DNA from: Ancylobacter sp. IITR112
Lineage (GTDB): Bacteria > Pseudomonadota > Alphaproteobacteria > Rhizobiales > Xanthobacteraceae
Direction: 5' to 3'
NCBI RefSeq assembly: GCF_041415945.1
Contig: NZ_JBGCUS010000001.1
Span: 992,001 to 1,056,000 of the forward strand
Length of the DNA stretch: 64,000 bases
The notes beneath the pieces are model-generated. The model had not been told where the DNA came from and searched no databases. It saw nothing but the letters and a program-made list of their open reading frames with translations. Both the position numbers and the translations under genes were made by a program. Positions 45,486 through 56,414 of the stretch are shown piece after piece (within the stretch, counting starts at the first letter, position 1; each line of letters starts with the position of its first letter).

Positions 45486-46613
45486 ATGGCGTGGCACAAG
45501 CAGGTGACGTTCTGGCTGACCATGCTCGGCCTGTTCATCGCGGCGGCATGGCTGCTGTCGAGCGTGCTCCTGCCCTTTGTCGCCGGCCTGGCGCTCGCCT
45601 ATTTCCTCAACCCGGTGACGACCTGGCTGCAGCGCCGGGGCATCAACCGGCTGGTGGCCTCGCTGGCGACGATCACCCTCACTTTGCTGCTCGCCATATT
45701 GCTCATGCTGCTGGTGCTGCCGATCTTCGGCTCGCAGCTTGCCGCCTTCATCGAGCGGCTGCCGGACTATATCGGCAAGCTGCAGAATCTGCTGACCGGA
45801 GAGGGCGAGCGCGCCGCGTGGCTGCGCGACTTCGTCGGCGACCGGCTGCCCAGCATCCAGTCCGGGTTGAACGAGCTGGTGTCGCAGGGCGCCTCCTACA
45901 TGCTCACCCTGATCCAGGGGCTGTGGACCGGCGGGCAGGCGCTGCTCTCGGTGTTCTCGCTGCTGGTCATCACGCCGGTGGTGGCGTTCTACATCCTCAA
46001 TGACTGGTACAGCATGGTGGACAAGGTGGATTCGTGGCTGCCGGTGCGCCACCGCGCCACCATCCGCAGCATTGCCGGGCAGATGGACGGCGCCATCGCC
46101 GGCTTCGTGCGCGGCCAGTCGCTGGTGTGCCTGATCCTCGGCAGCTTCTATGCCGTCAGCCTCACCATGACCGGGCTGAATTTCGGCTTCGTCATCGGCT
46201 TCGTCTCCGGCATCATCAGCTTCATCCCCTATGTCGGCTCGCTGACCGGGCTGGTGCTCGCCGCCGGCGTCGCCATCGTCCAGTTCTTCCCGGACTATAC
46301 GATGATCGCCATCGTCATCGGCATCTTCGTCTTCGGCCAGTTCGTCGAGGGCTATATCCTCTCGCCCAAGCTGGTCGGCGACAGTGTCGGCCTGCATCCC
46401 GTATGGCTGATGTTCGCGCTGCTGGCCTTCGGCTATATGCTCGGCTTCCTCGGCCTGCTGCTGGCGGTGCCGCTGGCGGCGGCGGTGGGGGTGCTGGTGC
46501 GCTTCGCCATCAACCAGTATCTGGAGAGCCCGCTCTATACCGGAGAGGGCGAAGACGAACGGCTCAGCGCCCCCGCGCCGATTCCCTACCTGCCCGACAG
46601 CCGGATGCGCTGA
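45486..46613 (+). CDS. perM-like: AI-2E/PerM family transporter
   Basis: 375 residues, about eight membrane segments in the AI-2E family pattern with a long hydrophilic stretch near residues 85-150 and the late FVEGYILSPKLVG motif. The family name comes from autoinducer-2 export; most members have other or unknown substrates. Followed after 2 bases by hdaA, a gene pair conserved in Rhizobiales together with ppk and ppx. Confidence 0.88.
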   Translation: MAWHKQVTFWLTMLGLFIAAAWLLSSVLLPFVAGLALAYFLNPVTTWLQRRGINRLVASLATITLTLLLAILLMLLVLPIFGSQLAAFIERLPDYIGKLQNLLTGEGERAAWLRDFVGDRLPSIQSGLNELVSQGASYMLTLIQGLWTGGQALLSVFSLLVITPVVAFYILNDWYSMVDKVDSWLPVRHRATIRSIAGQMDGAIAGFVRGQSLVCLILGSFYAVSLTMTGLNFGFVIGFVSGIISFIPYVGSLTGLVLAAGVAIVQFFPDYTMIAIVIGIFVFGQFVEGYILSPKLVGDSVGLHPVWLMFALLAFGYMLGFLGLLLAVPLAAAVGVLVRFAINQYLESPLYTGEGEDERLSAPAPIPYLPDSRMR

Positions 46614-46615
46614 GC

Positions 46616-47350
46616 ATGGGCGCCCGCCAGCTCGCCCTCGACCTGCCCCATGCCGACAGCCGCTCGCGGGACGATTTCCTGCCCGGCCTCGCCAATGAGG
46701 CGGCGCTGGCGCTGATCGATTCCTGGCCGGACTGGCCGGGGCGCAGCGTCGCGCTGGTCGGGCCGGAAGGCTCGGGCAAGTCGCATCTCGCCGCCATCTT
46801 CGCCGAGGCCTCCGGCGCGCCCATCGTGCCGGCGGCGGCGCTCGACATCGCCGCCGTGCCCGGCCTCATCGGCGGCGGTGCGCTGGTGGTGGAGGATCTC
46901 GGCACCGGGAAGGTGCCGGAAGCCGCGCTGTTCCATCTGCTCAACCTCGTGGGCGAACAGAGAGCGAGCCTGCTCATCACCTCGGCCCGGCTGCCGGCGG
47001 CGCTGGCGGAAACGCTGGCCACCGCCGACCTCGCTTCGCGGCTGCGGGCGCTGCCGGTGGTGCGGCTCGGCGCACCGGACGAGGAATTGCTGGCGGCGGT
47101 GGCGGTGAAGCTGTTCGCCGACCGGCAGATCGTGCCCGACGAGGCGCTGCTCGCCTATCTGCTGCCGCGTGTCGAGCGCTCCATCGCCGGGCTGCGCGAC
47201 GTGGTCGCCGACCTCGATCGCGAGGCGCTGGCGCGCAAGCGCCCGCTGACCCGCGCGCTCGCCGCCGCGCTGCTGCGGGAGCGGGGCGAGAGCCGCGACG
47301 ACGCCGAGCCGGCCGCCGGCCTCCCCTTCAACGACTTCACCACGGGTTAA
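46616..47350 (+). CDS. hdaA: DnaA-homologue replication regulator HdaA
   Basis: 244 residues. The N-terminal clamp-binding motif QLALDLP is followed by a DnaA-like AAA+ domain (Walker [10 protein letters not shown]) lacking the DnaA DNA-binding domain. HdaA with the sliding clamp stimulates ATP hydrolysis by DnaA and prevents re-initiation. ATG 46616 lies 2 bases after the perM-like stop. A frame running in from upstream overlaps perM and is discounted. Confidence 0.88.
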   Translation: MGARQLALDLPHADSRSRDDFLPGLANEAALALIDSWPDWPGRSVALVGPEGSGKSHLAAIFAEASGAPIVPAAALDIAAVPGLIGGGALVVEDLGTGKVPEAALFHLLNLVGEQRASLLITSARLPAALAETLATADLASRLRALPVVRLGAPDEELLAAVAVKLFADRQIVPDEALLAYLLPRVERSIAGLRDVVADLDREALARKRPLTRALAAALLRERGESRDDAEPAAGLPFNDFTTG

Positions 47351-47438
47351 TACGGACATGTCATCCAGCCGTCATGTTGCCCGGCGACCTTCGCGCCGAA
47401 CGAAGCGGACCCCCCGCCAAGAGGATGGAGTTACCACG

Positions 47439-49658
47439 GTGAGCGAGACGGAAATGCCGGCGGAACAGCCTGTCGAACTGACCGAAATGCCCATCCAGCC
47501 GACGGTACCGCCGCGCCCGCTGGAGGACGAACTGATGAAGTCGCCCGAGCGCTTCATCAACCGCGAACTCTCCTGGCTCGAATTCAACCGCCGGGTGCTG
47601 GAGGAAGCCGCCAATACCGAGCACCCGATGCTGGAGCAGCTCCGCTTCCTCTCCATCTCGGCCAATAATCTCGACGAATTCTTCATGGTCCGCGTCGCCG
47701 GCCTGAAGGAGCAGGTGCGCGAGAGCTACACCGTGCGCAGCCCGGACGGGCTGAACCCGCTGGAACAGCTTACCCGCATCGGCGCGGCGGCGGCTCAGCT
47801 TGCCGCCGACCAGCAGGCGCGCTGGCGCGAACTGCGCCAGTCGCTGATCGGCTGCGGCATCGTGCTGGTCGACGGCGCGGATGTGGAGCGGGCGGACCGG
47901 GCGGTGCTCGACGATTTCTTCCTCGCCCATGTGTTCCCGGTGCTCACCCCGCTCGCCATCGACCCGGCGCATCCCTTCCCCTTCATCCCCAATCTCGGCT
48001 TCTCGCTGGCGCTGCAGCTCTCCCGCATCACTGACGGGCGGGCGATGAACGCGCTGATCCGCGTGCCGGCCAAGGTCGACCGCTTCATCCGCCTGCCGGA
48101 CGGCGAGGGCGGGGTGCAGCGTTTCATCACCCTCGAACAGATGATCGGCCTGTTCATCGGCCGCCTGTTCCCCGGCTATCAGGTGAAGGGCCAGGGCGGC
48201 TTCCGCGTCATCCGCGACAGCGACCTCGAAGTGGAGGAAGAGGCCGAGGACCTGATGCGCCAGTTCGAGACGGCGCTGAAGCGCCGCCGGCTGGGGCAGG
48301 TGATCCGGCTGGAAATCGACGCCGCCATGCCGGAGGAGCTGCGCCTCTTCGTCGCCCGCGAGCTTGGCGTCGCCGGGGACGAGATCTTCCTCGTCGACGG
48401 CGTGCTGGCGCTGAACGAGTTCAGCCAGCTTGTCGGCGTCGACCGGCCGGACCTCAAGTTCAAGCCGTATAATCCGCGCTTCCCCGAGCGCATCCGCGAC
48501 CATGCCGGCGACTGCTTCGCCGCCATTCGCGAGAAGGATCTGGTGGTTCACCACCCCTATGAATCCTTCGACGTGGTGGTGCAGTTCCTGCGCCAGGCGG
48601 CGCGCGACCCGAATGTCGTCGCCATCAAGCAGACGCTCTACCGCACCTCCTCCGACAGCCCCATCGTCAAGGCGCTGGCCGAGGCGGCGGAAGCCGGCAA
48701 GTCGGTGACGGCGCTGGTCGAACTCAAGGCGCGCTTCGACGAGGAAGCCAATATACGCTGGGCGCGCGATCTGGAACGGGCCGGCGTGCAGGTGGTGTTC
48801 GGCTTCCTGGAGCTGAAGACCCACGCCAAGCTGTCGCTGGTGGTGCGCCGCGAAAGCGGCACGCTGGCGAGCTACTGCCATGTCGGCACGGGCAATTATC
48901 ACCCGATCACCGCCCGCATCTACACCGACCTGTCCTTCTTCACCGCCGACCCGGCGATCGGCCGCGACGTGGCGCGCATCTTCAACTTCATCACCGGCTA
49001 TGCCGAGCCGGTGGGGCTGGAAGCGCTGGCCATCGCGCCGCTGACGCTGAAGAAGACCATTCTCGACCATATTGACGGCGAGGTGGAATTCGCCAAGGCC
49101 GGCAAGCCGGCGGCGATCTGGCTGAAGATGAACTCGCTGGTCGATCCGATGGTGATCGACGCGCTCTACCGCGCCAGCCAGGCCGGGGTGCCGATCGACA
49201 TCGTCGTGCGCGGCATCTGCTGCCTGCGTCCGGGCGTGCCGGGCCTCTCCGAGAATATCCGCGTCAAGTCCATCGTCGGCCGCTTCCTGGAGCATGAGCG
49301 CATCTACTGCTTCGGCAATGGCCACGGCCTGCCGCACGCCCAGTCCGCCGTCTACATCTCCTCGGCCGACCTGATGCCGCGCAATCTCGACCGCCGGGTG
49401 GAATCGCTCTGCCCGATCACCAATGCGACGGTGCACATGCAGATTCTCGACCAGATCATGGTCGCCAATCTGCAGGACAACCAGCAGAGCTGGCGCGTGA
49501 TGCCGGACGGCACCTCGCAGCGCATCCTGCCCGGCGAGGGCGAGGAAAGGTTCAACGCGCAGCAGTATTTCATGACCAATCCAAGCCTGTCGGGACGGGG
49601 CAAGTCGCTGAAGGATTCCTCGCCGCGCAACCTCCTGCGCCGACGGGAGCGGAATTGA
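47439..49658 (+). CDS. ppk1: polyphosphate kinase 1
   Basis: 739 residues from the preferred GTG at 47439, where GGATGGAG lies 8 bases upstream. An in-frame ATG at 47358 would add 27 Arg-rich residues and has no ribosome site. The four PPK domains are present: N-terminal [16 protein letters not shown], middle domain, and the C1/C2 catalytic pair with the phosphohistidine motif HVGTGNYHP. Reversibly makes polyphosphate from ATP. ppx follows after 4 bases, the classical ppk-ppx operon. Confidence 0.94.
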   Translation: MSETEMPAEQPVELTEMPIQPTVPPRPLEDELMKSPERFINRELSWLEFNRRVLEEAANTEHPMLEQLRFLSISANNLDEFFMVRVAGLKEQVRESYTVRSPDGLNPLEQLTRIGAAAAQLAADQQARWRELRQSLIGCGIVLVDGADVERADRAVLDDFFLAHVFPVLTPLAIDPAHPFPFIPNLGFSLALQLSRITDGRAMNALIRVPAKVDRFIRLPDGEGGVQRFITLEQMIGLFIGRLFPGYQVKGQGGFRVIRDSDLEVEEEAEDLMRQFETALKRRRLGQVIRLEIDAAMPEELRLFVARELGVAGDEIFLVDGVLALNEFSQLVGVDRPDLKFKPYNPRFPERIRDHAGDCFAAIREKDLVVHHPYESFDVVVQFLRQAARDPNVVAIKQTLYRTSSDSPIVKALAEAAEAGKSVTALVELKARFDEEANIRWARDLERAGVQVVFGFLELKTHAKLSLVVRRESGTLASYCHVGTGNYHPITARIYTDLSFFTADPAIGRDVARIFNFITGYAEPVGLEALAIAPLTLKKTILDHIDGEVEFAKAGKPAAIWLKMNSLVDPMVIDALYRASQAGVPIDIVVRGICCLRPGVPGLSENIRVKSIVGRFLEHERIYCFGNGHGLPHAQSAVYISSADLMPRNLDRRVESLCPITNATVHMQILDQIMVANLQDNQQSWRVMPDGTSQRILPGEGEERFNAQQYFMTNPSLSGRGKSLKDSSPRNLLRRRERN

Positions 49659-49662
49659 GCGC

Positions 49663-51180
49663 ATGAGCGAAGCCTTGCGTGATGCCGGACACGGCCTGTT
49701 GTCCGGCATGTCGGTCGCCGTGATTGATATCGGCTCCAACTCCGTCCGCCTCGTCGTCTATGAGCGCCTGTCGCGCTCGCCGACGCCGATCTTCAACGAG
49801 AAGGCCTCCTGCGGGCTCGGCCGGGAGGTGCTGACCACCGGGCGGCTGAACCCGGACGCGGTGGAAAAGGCGCTGGCCGCGCTGCGCCGCTTCCGCGTGC
49901 TGTGCGACCGCATGGGGGTGGGCACGCTCTATGTGCTCGCCACCGCCGCCGCGCGCGACGCCGCCAACGGGCCGGACTTCGTGAATGCCTGCCGCGAGAT
50001 CTGCCGCAGCGAGGTGGAGGTGCTCTCCGGCAAGCGCGAGGCGCAGCTTTCCGCGCTCGGCATTCTCTCCGGCGTGCATCATGCCAATGGCGTGGTCGGC
50101 GACCTCGGCGGCGGCTCGCTGGAACTGGCCGACCTGCACGGCCAGCGCATCGGCTCCGGCGTCACCTTTCCGCTCGGTGGCCTCGCGCTGCAGGACACCT
50201 CCGGCCGCTCGTTGAAGAAGGCCGACAAGATCGTCAAGGACCTGCTGACCAAGGAACCGCATCTCGAACATCTCAAGGGGCGGACCTTCTATGCGGTTGG
50301 CGGCACCTGGCGCGCGCTGGCGCGGCTGCACATGTTCCAGCGCGGCTATCCCCTGCATGTGATGCACGGCTACATCATTCCCGCGCGCGAGGCGCTGGAA
50401 TTCTGCCGGCTGGTGCGGCAGGTGCCGATCGACACGCTCTCGCGCATCGACACCGTCTCCGATGTGCGCCGGCCGCTGCTGCCCTATGGCGCGCTGGTGC
50501 TGGAACATCTGATCCGCATCGGCAAGCCGGCCAATGTCTTCATCTCGGCGCAGGGTGTGCGCGAGGGGCTGCTCTATGAGCTGCTGAGCGAGGAAGACCG
50601 CAGCCAGGACCCGCTGATCTCCGCCGCCGCCGAGCTGAACGAGGTGCGTGCCCGCTCCCCCGCCCATGGCTGGGAACTGATCGACTGGACCGACCAGTTC
50701 ATGAAATCCAGTCACATCGACGAAAGCGTGGAGGAGAAGCGGCTGCGCCATGCCGCCTGCCTGCTCTCCGATATTAGCTGGCGGGCGCATCCCGATTATC
50801 GCGGCGAGCAGAGCCTCAATCTCATCGCCCACGCCTCCTTCATCGGGGTGGACCATCCCGGCCGCGCCTTCCTGGCGCTCGCCATCTATTACCGTCATGT
50901 CGGGCTGGTGGACGAGGATCTCTCGCCGCGCATCCGCGAACTGGTCTCGGCGCGGCTCCTGGACCGGGCGCGCATTCTCGGTGCGGCGATGCGGGTCGGC
51001 TATATCCTCTCCGCCGCCATGCCGGGCACGCTGCCGCTGACGCCGCTCACCGTGGAGCGCGGCAAGCTCTCGCTGCAGCTACGCGGCGAACTCGCCCCGC
51101 TCAGCGGCGACCGGATCGCCAGCCGCCTGCGCACGCTGGCGCGGCTGATCGGGCGCGAAGCGGTGGTGCTGGCCGACTAG
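49663..51180 (+). CDS. ppx: exopolyphosphatase (Ppx/GppA family)
   Basis: 505 residues. VIDIGSNSVRLVVY is the phosphate-1 loop and GDLGGGSLEL the phosphate-2 loop of the ASKHA fold; a C-terminal helical domain follows. Removes phosphate from polyphosphate ends, the counterpart of PPK. Its TAG stop (51178-51180) lies inside the left arm of a perfect palindromic repeat, so the repeat has fixed the C terminus of the protein. Confidence 0.92.
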   Translation: MSEALRDAGHGLLSGMSVAVIDIGSNSVRLVVYERLSRSPTPIFNEKASCGLGREVLTTGRLNPDAVEKALAALRRFRVLCDRMGVGTLYVLATAAARDAANGPDFVNACREICRSEVEVLSGKREAQLSALGILSGVHHANGVVGDLGGGSLELADLHGQRIGSGVTFPLGGLALQDTSGRSLKKADKIVKDLLTKEPHLEHLKGRTFYAVGGTWRALARLHMFQRGYPLHVMHGYIIPAREALEFCRLVRQVPIDTLSRIDTVSDVRRPLLPYGALVLEHLIRIGKPANVFISAQGVREGLLYELLSEEDRSQDPLISAAAELNEVRARSPAHGWELIDWTDQFMKSSHIDESVEEKRLRHAACLLSDISWRAHPDYRGEQSLNLIAHASFIGVDHPGRAFLALAIYYRHVGLVDEDLSPRIRELVSARLLDRARILGAAMRVGYILSAAMPGTLPLTPLTVERGKLSLQLRGELAPLSGDRIASRLRTLARLIGREAVVLAD

Positions 51181-51282
51181 AGCCTTTCCGGTGAATTCGC
51201 ATTCACCGGAAAGGCTCTAGCCCTCTGATTATACGCAATTCCTATCGCAAAACCGCTATGAACTTTTGCGGGAATTGCTCCA
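51177..51282. repeat. Rhizobiales-type palindromic repeat, two hairpins
   Basis: A perfect inverted repeat with 20-bp arms (51177-51196 and 51201-51220) and a TCGC loop, starting CTAGAGCCTTTCCGGTG; then a second imperfect palindrome GCAATTCC...GCAAAA / TTTTGC.GGAATTGC (51235-51252 with 51264-51278). Both resemble repeats common in Rhizobiales genomes. It covers the ppx stop and is AT-richer than the flanks. Confidence 0.8.
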
Positions 51283-51405
51283 GACCTGATCGGTCATCCC
51301 TCCTCTCGCGCGCCGCGCGCACCGGTTCCGCCGGCTGGATTTCTCCCGCCGGCACGGCTAGAAGCGCCGCCGGAAGCGCAGATCTGCGCCGGCGGGGGCC
51401 GTGGC

Positions 51406-52647
51406 GTGCTCAACTGCATCACCGAGACGGCGGCCGCGTCGGCCGGCGGGCCCGCGCCTGCGCGGGTGCTGCTGCTGGCGCTCGACGCGCGGCATATTTC
51501 GAGCTGCCGGCTGCCCGCCGCCTTCGCCGCGGCGGGGGCGCAGGTGGGGGCGCTGGCGAGCCGCGCCAGCCTGATGTTCCGCTCCCGACATGTCACCGCC
51601 CGCTTTCCGCTCGCCGAGACGTTGAACGCCCGCCAATTGCTGGCGGCAGTGGAACGGGCGGTGGCGACCTTCGCGCCGGTCCTGCTGGTGCCTTGCGACG
51701 AGCGGGCGTTGTGGCTGCTCGACCATGCGTTGGCGCAGGCGGGCCGGCCGGGCCTGCCGGCGCTGTCGCCGGCGCTTTCCGCCTGCCTCGCCCGCTCGCT
51801 CGGCCGGCTGGACACGCTGCCGGCGCGCACCCTGAAGCCGCAGACCCAGCGTCTGGCGCGCGTTCTCGGCGTGCGGGCGCCGGAGGATGTTCTCGCCGCG
51901 ACCCCGGAGGAGGCGCAGGCGGCGGCGCGGCGGCTCGGCTATCCCGTGGTGGTGAAGCGGCCGCGCAGTTGCGGCGGCAGCGGCGTACGCATCTGCCGGA
52001 CGCCGGCGGAAGTGGACGCGACCTGCGCGCAGTGGATGCGGCCGCGTTCCCGCTGGAGCCGGCTGAAGGCGCGGCTGCGCCAGCGCGACTGGGTACAGCC
52101 CACGCAGCAGGTGAGCGTGCAGCGCTATATTGAGGGCCGGCTGGCGGTGAGCTGCGCCGCCGCCCGCGAAGGGCGCACGCTCGGCGTGCTGACCGCCGTG
52201 GCGGAGCGGCGGGCGCGCGACATTCTCCCCGCCGACGTGCTGCACTATGTGCCCCGGCCCGATCTCGTCGCGGCGACGGCGGCGCTGGTGACGGCGTTCG
52301 GCGCCTCCGGCTTCGTCTCCTTCGATTTTCTGGTGGATGCCGAGGACAAGGCCTGGCTGCTGGAATGCAACGCAAGGCCGACGCCGATCCTGCCCTTCGG
52401 CGCTCGCGCCGGGCTCGACCTGGTGGCGCTGCTGCTCAGACATTTGCGGCCCGAGGCGCCAGGAGAAGACGCGCCGGCTACCGTCGCGACGGAGGCCCGG
52501 GTCGCGCTGTTTCCGCAGGCGCTGATGCCCGGCCCGGCCGATGAGGCGCTGCGGGCGCTGTGGCATGCCGTGCCCTGGGACGAGCCGGACCTGCTGCGGG
52601 CGCTGCTGGTGGAACTGCGGCTGGCGCGGGCTGCGGGCGGCGGTTAA
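51406..52647 (+). CDS. ATP-grasp family carboxylate ligase-like protein
   Basis: 413 residues. An N-terminal Rossmann-like part ([17 protein letters not shown]) and an ATP-grasp core: [28 protein letters not shown] and the metal-binding [10 protein letters not shown] near residue 320. Members join a carboxylate to an amine or thiol with ATP. Acceptor unknown. A GTG start at 51406 follows a GGGGG stretch; no ATG fits. It sits between ppx and rnd behind a repeat element, and its TAA shares four bases (TTAA) with the stop of the convergent rnd. Confidence 0.75.
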   Translation: MLNCITETAAASAGGPAPARVLLLALDARHISSCRLPAAFAAAGAQVGALASRASLMFRSRHVTARFPLAETLNARQLLAAVERAVATFAPVLLVPCDERALWLLDHALAQAGRPGLPALSPALSACLARSLGRLDTLPARTLKPQTQRLARVLGVRAPEDVLAATPEEAQAAARRLGYPVVVKRPRSCGGSGVRICRTPAEVDATCAQWMRPRSRWSRLKARLRQRDWVQPTQQVSVQRYIEGRLAVSCAAAREGRTLGVLTAVAERRARDILPADVLHYVPRPDLVAATAALVTAFGASGFVSFDFLVDAEDKAWLLECNARPTPILPFGARAGLDLVALLLRHLRPEAPGEDAPATVATEARVALFPQALMPGPADEALRALWHAVPWDEPDLLRALLVELRLARAAGGG

Positions 52648-53819
52648 TCCGCCGCCGCCTTTTCCAGCGCCGCCCGCTCGATGGCGATGACCCGCCCGCG
52701 CTGCATGGCGAGCGCCAGCCGGCCCGCCTTCAGCGCCATGGCGCGGTCGCCGAACAGTTCGGCCCGCCAGCCGCGCAGCGCGCCGATATCCGGCGCGTCC
52801 TCGGAGGCGATGCGCTCCAGATCATCCACCGTGGCGATGACCTTGGCGGCGACGCCATGCTGCTCGGAGGTCATGCGCAGCAGAACTTTCAGCAGTTCCA
52901 CCGTGGCCGAGGCACCGTTGGAGAGCGGCTTGTCGCGCTCGATGCGCGGCAGCGTCTTGGGGTCGCGGGCAAGGCCCGCCTTGACCGCCTCGACGATCAT
53001 CTCGCCGGCGCGCGAGCGCTCGAAGCCCTTGGGGATGGCGCGGAGCTGGCCGAGCTTTTCGATCGTGGTCGGGTGCTGCGAGGCGATCTCGCCGATCACG
53101 TCGTCCTTGAGGATGCGCGAGCGCGGCGTGTCGCGGGCCTGCGCCTCGCGCTCGCGCCAGGCGGCGACTTCCATCAGCACGGCGAGATCCTTGGGCTTGC
53201 GGGCGCGCGAGCGCAGCCGCTCCCAGGCGCGCTCGGGCTCCTGCCGGTAGGTGTCGGGCGAGGTCAGCACCGCCATTTCCTCGCCCACCCAGTCGGCGCG
53301 GCCGCGCTTCTTCAGGTCGGCGTCGAGCTTGAGGAACACATCGCGCAGATGGGTGACATCGGCCTCGGCATAGGCGACCTGCGCCGCCGAGAGCGGGCGG
53401 CGCGACCAGTCGGTGAAGCGCAGCGACTTGTCGAGCACTTCCCCGGTGAGGCGCTGCACGAGCTGGTCATAGGAGATGGAATCGCCATGGCCGAGCACCA
53501 TGGCGGCGACCTGGGTGTCGAATACCGGAGTCGGGATGATGCCGGCGAGGTGCCAGACGATCTCGATATCCTGCCGGCCGGCGTGGAAAACCTTCAGCAC
53601 GCTTTCATTCGACATCAGCGCGAAGAACGGGGCGAGGTCGATGCCTTCCGCCAGCGCGTCGACCACCAGCGCTTCCTCCGTGCTGGCCATCTGCACGACG
53701 CACAGCTTGGGCCAGAAGGTGGTTTCGCGCAGGAATTCCGTGTCGATGGTGATGAACGGATGGCGGGCGAGCCGTTGGCAGGCTGCGGCGAGTTCGTCGG
53801 TGGTTGTGATCATGTTCAT
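52644..53819 (-). CDS. rnd: ribonuclease D
   Basis: 391 residues. DEDD exonuclease with Exo [12 protein letters not shown], Exo [13 protein letters not shown] and Exo [14 protein letters not shown], then two HRDC domains. Trims the 3' ends of tRNA precursors and other small RNAs. Two ATG starts are possible (53819, 53813). Convergent with the ATP-grasp gene, the stops overlapping in TTAA. Confidence 0.94.
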   Translation of the reverse strand: MNMITTTDELAAACQRLARHPFITIDTEFLRETTFWPKLCVVQMASTEEALVVDALAEGIDLAPFFALMSNESVLKVFHAGRQDIEIVWHLAGIIPTPVFDTQVAAMVLGHGDSISYDQLVQRLTGEVLDKSLRFTDWSRRPLSAAQVAYAEADVTHLRDVFLKLDADLKKRGRADWVGEEMAVLTSPDTYRQEPERAWERLRSRARKPKDLAVLMEVAAWREREAQARDTPRSRILKDDVIGEIASQHPTTIEKLGQLRAIPKGFERSRAGEMIVEAVKAGLARDPKTLPRIERDKPLSNGASATVELLKVLLRMTSEQHGVAAKVIATVDDLERIASEDAPDIGALRGWRAELFGDRAMALKAGRLALAMQRGRVIAIERAALEKAAAD

Positions 53820-53959
53820 GTCGATTTTTTACATATCGGACTCGCGGCCCCGTTTCGACCCCGAAATCATGCCGTAATCTCCATGGACGATGATCAATGG
53901 CTGGCGACGAGTCGCCAAGCCTTTCCGGCGGCCCCGCCGCCCATCTCTGGGGGATATCC

Positions 53960-54430
53960 ATGAAGAAGACCGTCTTCGCTCTCGCCACCGCCGCCCTGGC
54001 GCTTTCCTTCGTGCCAGCGTCCGCCGCCGAGCGGGTGAAGGCGGGGGTGCTTGTGTGCAATGCCGGCGCCAGCATCGGCATGCTGATCGAATCCAAGCAG
54101 GAGCTGACCTGCACCTACACCCCGGCCGATAACGGCCCGGAGCAGCGCTATGCCGGCACCATCAAGAATATCGGCGTCGAGCTCGGCGTCACCGGTGGCG
54201 GCGTGCTGACCTGGGGCGTGCTGGCGCTGACCAAGTCGGTCGCCCCCGGCGCGCTGGCCGGCCCCTATGGCGGCGTGACCGGTGACGTGGCGCTGGGTGT
54301 CGGCGTCGGCGCCAATGTGCTGGTGGGTTCCGACAAGTCGATCGCGCTCAACCCGGTTTCGGTCGAAGGCAATGTCGGCGCCTCGCTGGCGCTGGGCGTC
54401 GGCGGGCTGACCCTGCGCTACGTGCCGTGA
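53960..54430 (+). CDS. DUF992-family secreted protein
   Basis: 156 residues. Signal peptide (to about residue 24, ASAAE), then a glycine-rich domain with [15 protein letters not shown] and a two-cysteine layout typical of DUF992, a family mostly limited to Rhizobiales, function unknown. Start 53960 follows GGGGGATATCC. Divergent from rnd. Probably periplasmic. Confidence 0.82.
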   Translation: MKKTVFALATAALALSFVPASAAERVKAGVLVCNAGASIGMLIESKQELTCTYTPADNGPEQRYAGTIKNIGVELGVTGGGVLTWGVLALTKSVAPGALAGPYGGVTGDVALGVGVGANVLVGSDKSIALNPVSVEGNVGASLALGVGGLTLRYVP

Positions 54431-54569
54431 GAACGGACGGGCGCCTGTTGCGGGCGCCCGTCTCGTCTTGACAAAGCCGAGCCTCGCATGCACCCCTCCG
54501 CGCGCCCCGCGTGAGGGGTGTTTTGCTATGATCCGCCGGCCTCGGCGGCACCAACTCCGGGAAGACGCC

Positions 54570-56342
<1,773 letters not shown>

Positions 56343-56365
56343 GAGCGGCACGGTCGGGACGAAAC

Positions 56366-56398
56366 GAAAAGGGCGGCCACTGGCCGCCCTTTCTGCTT
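56366..56398. terminator. bidirectional terminator between aspS and the 56415 gene
   Basis: A 12-bp nearly perfect palindrome (56368-56379 with 56381-56392) with T-rich tracts on both strands, between convergent genes. Confidence 0.75.
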
Positions 56399-56414
56399 TC
56401 TGGGGGCGCCGGGT

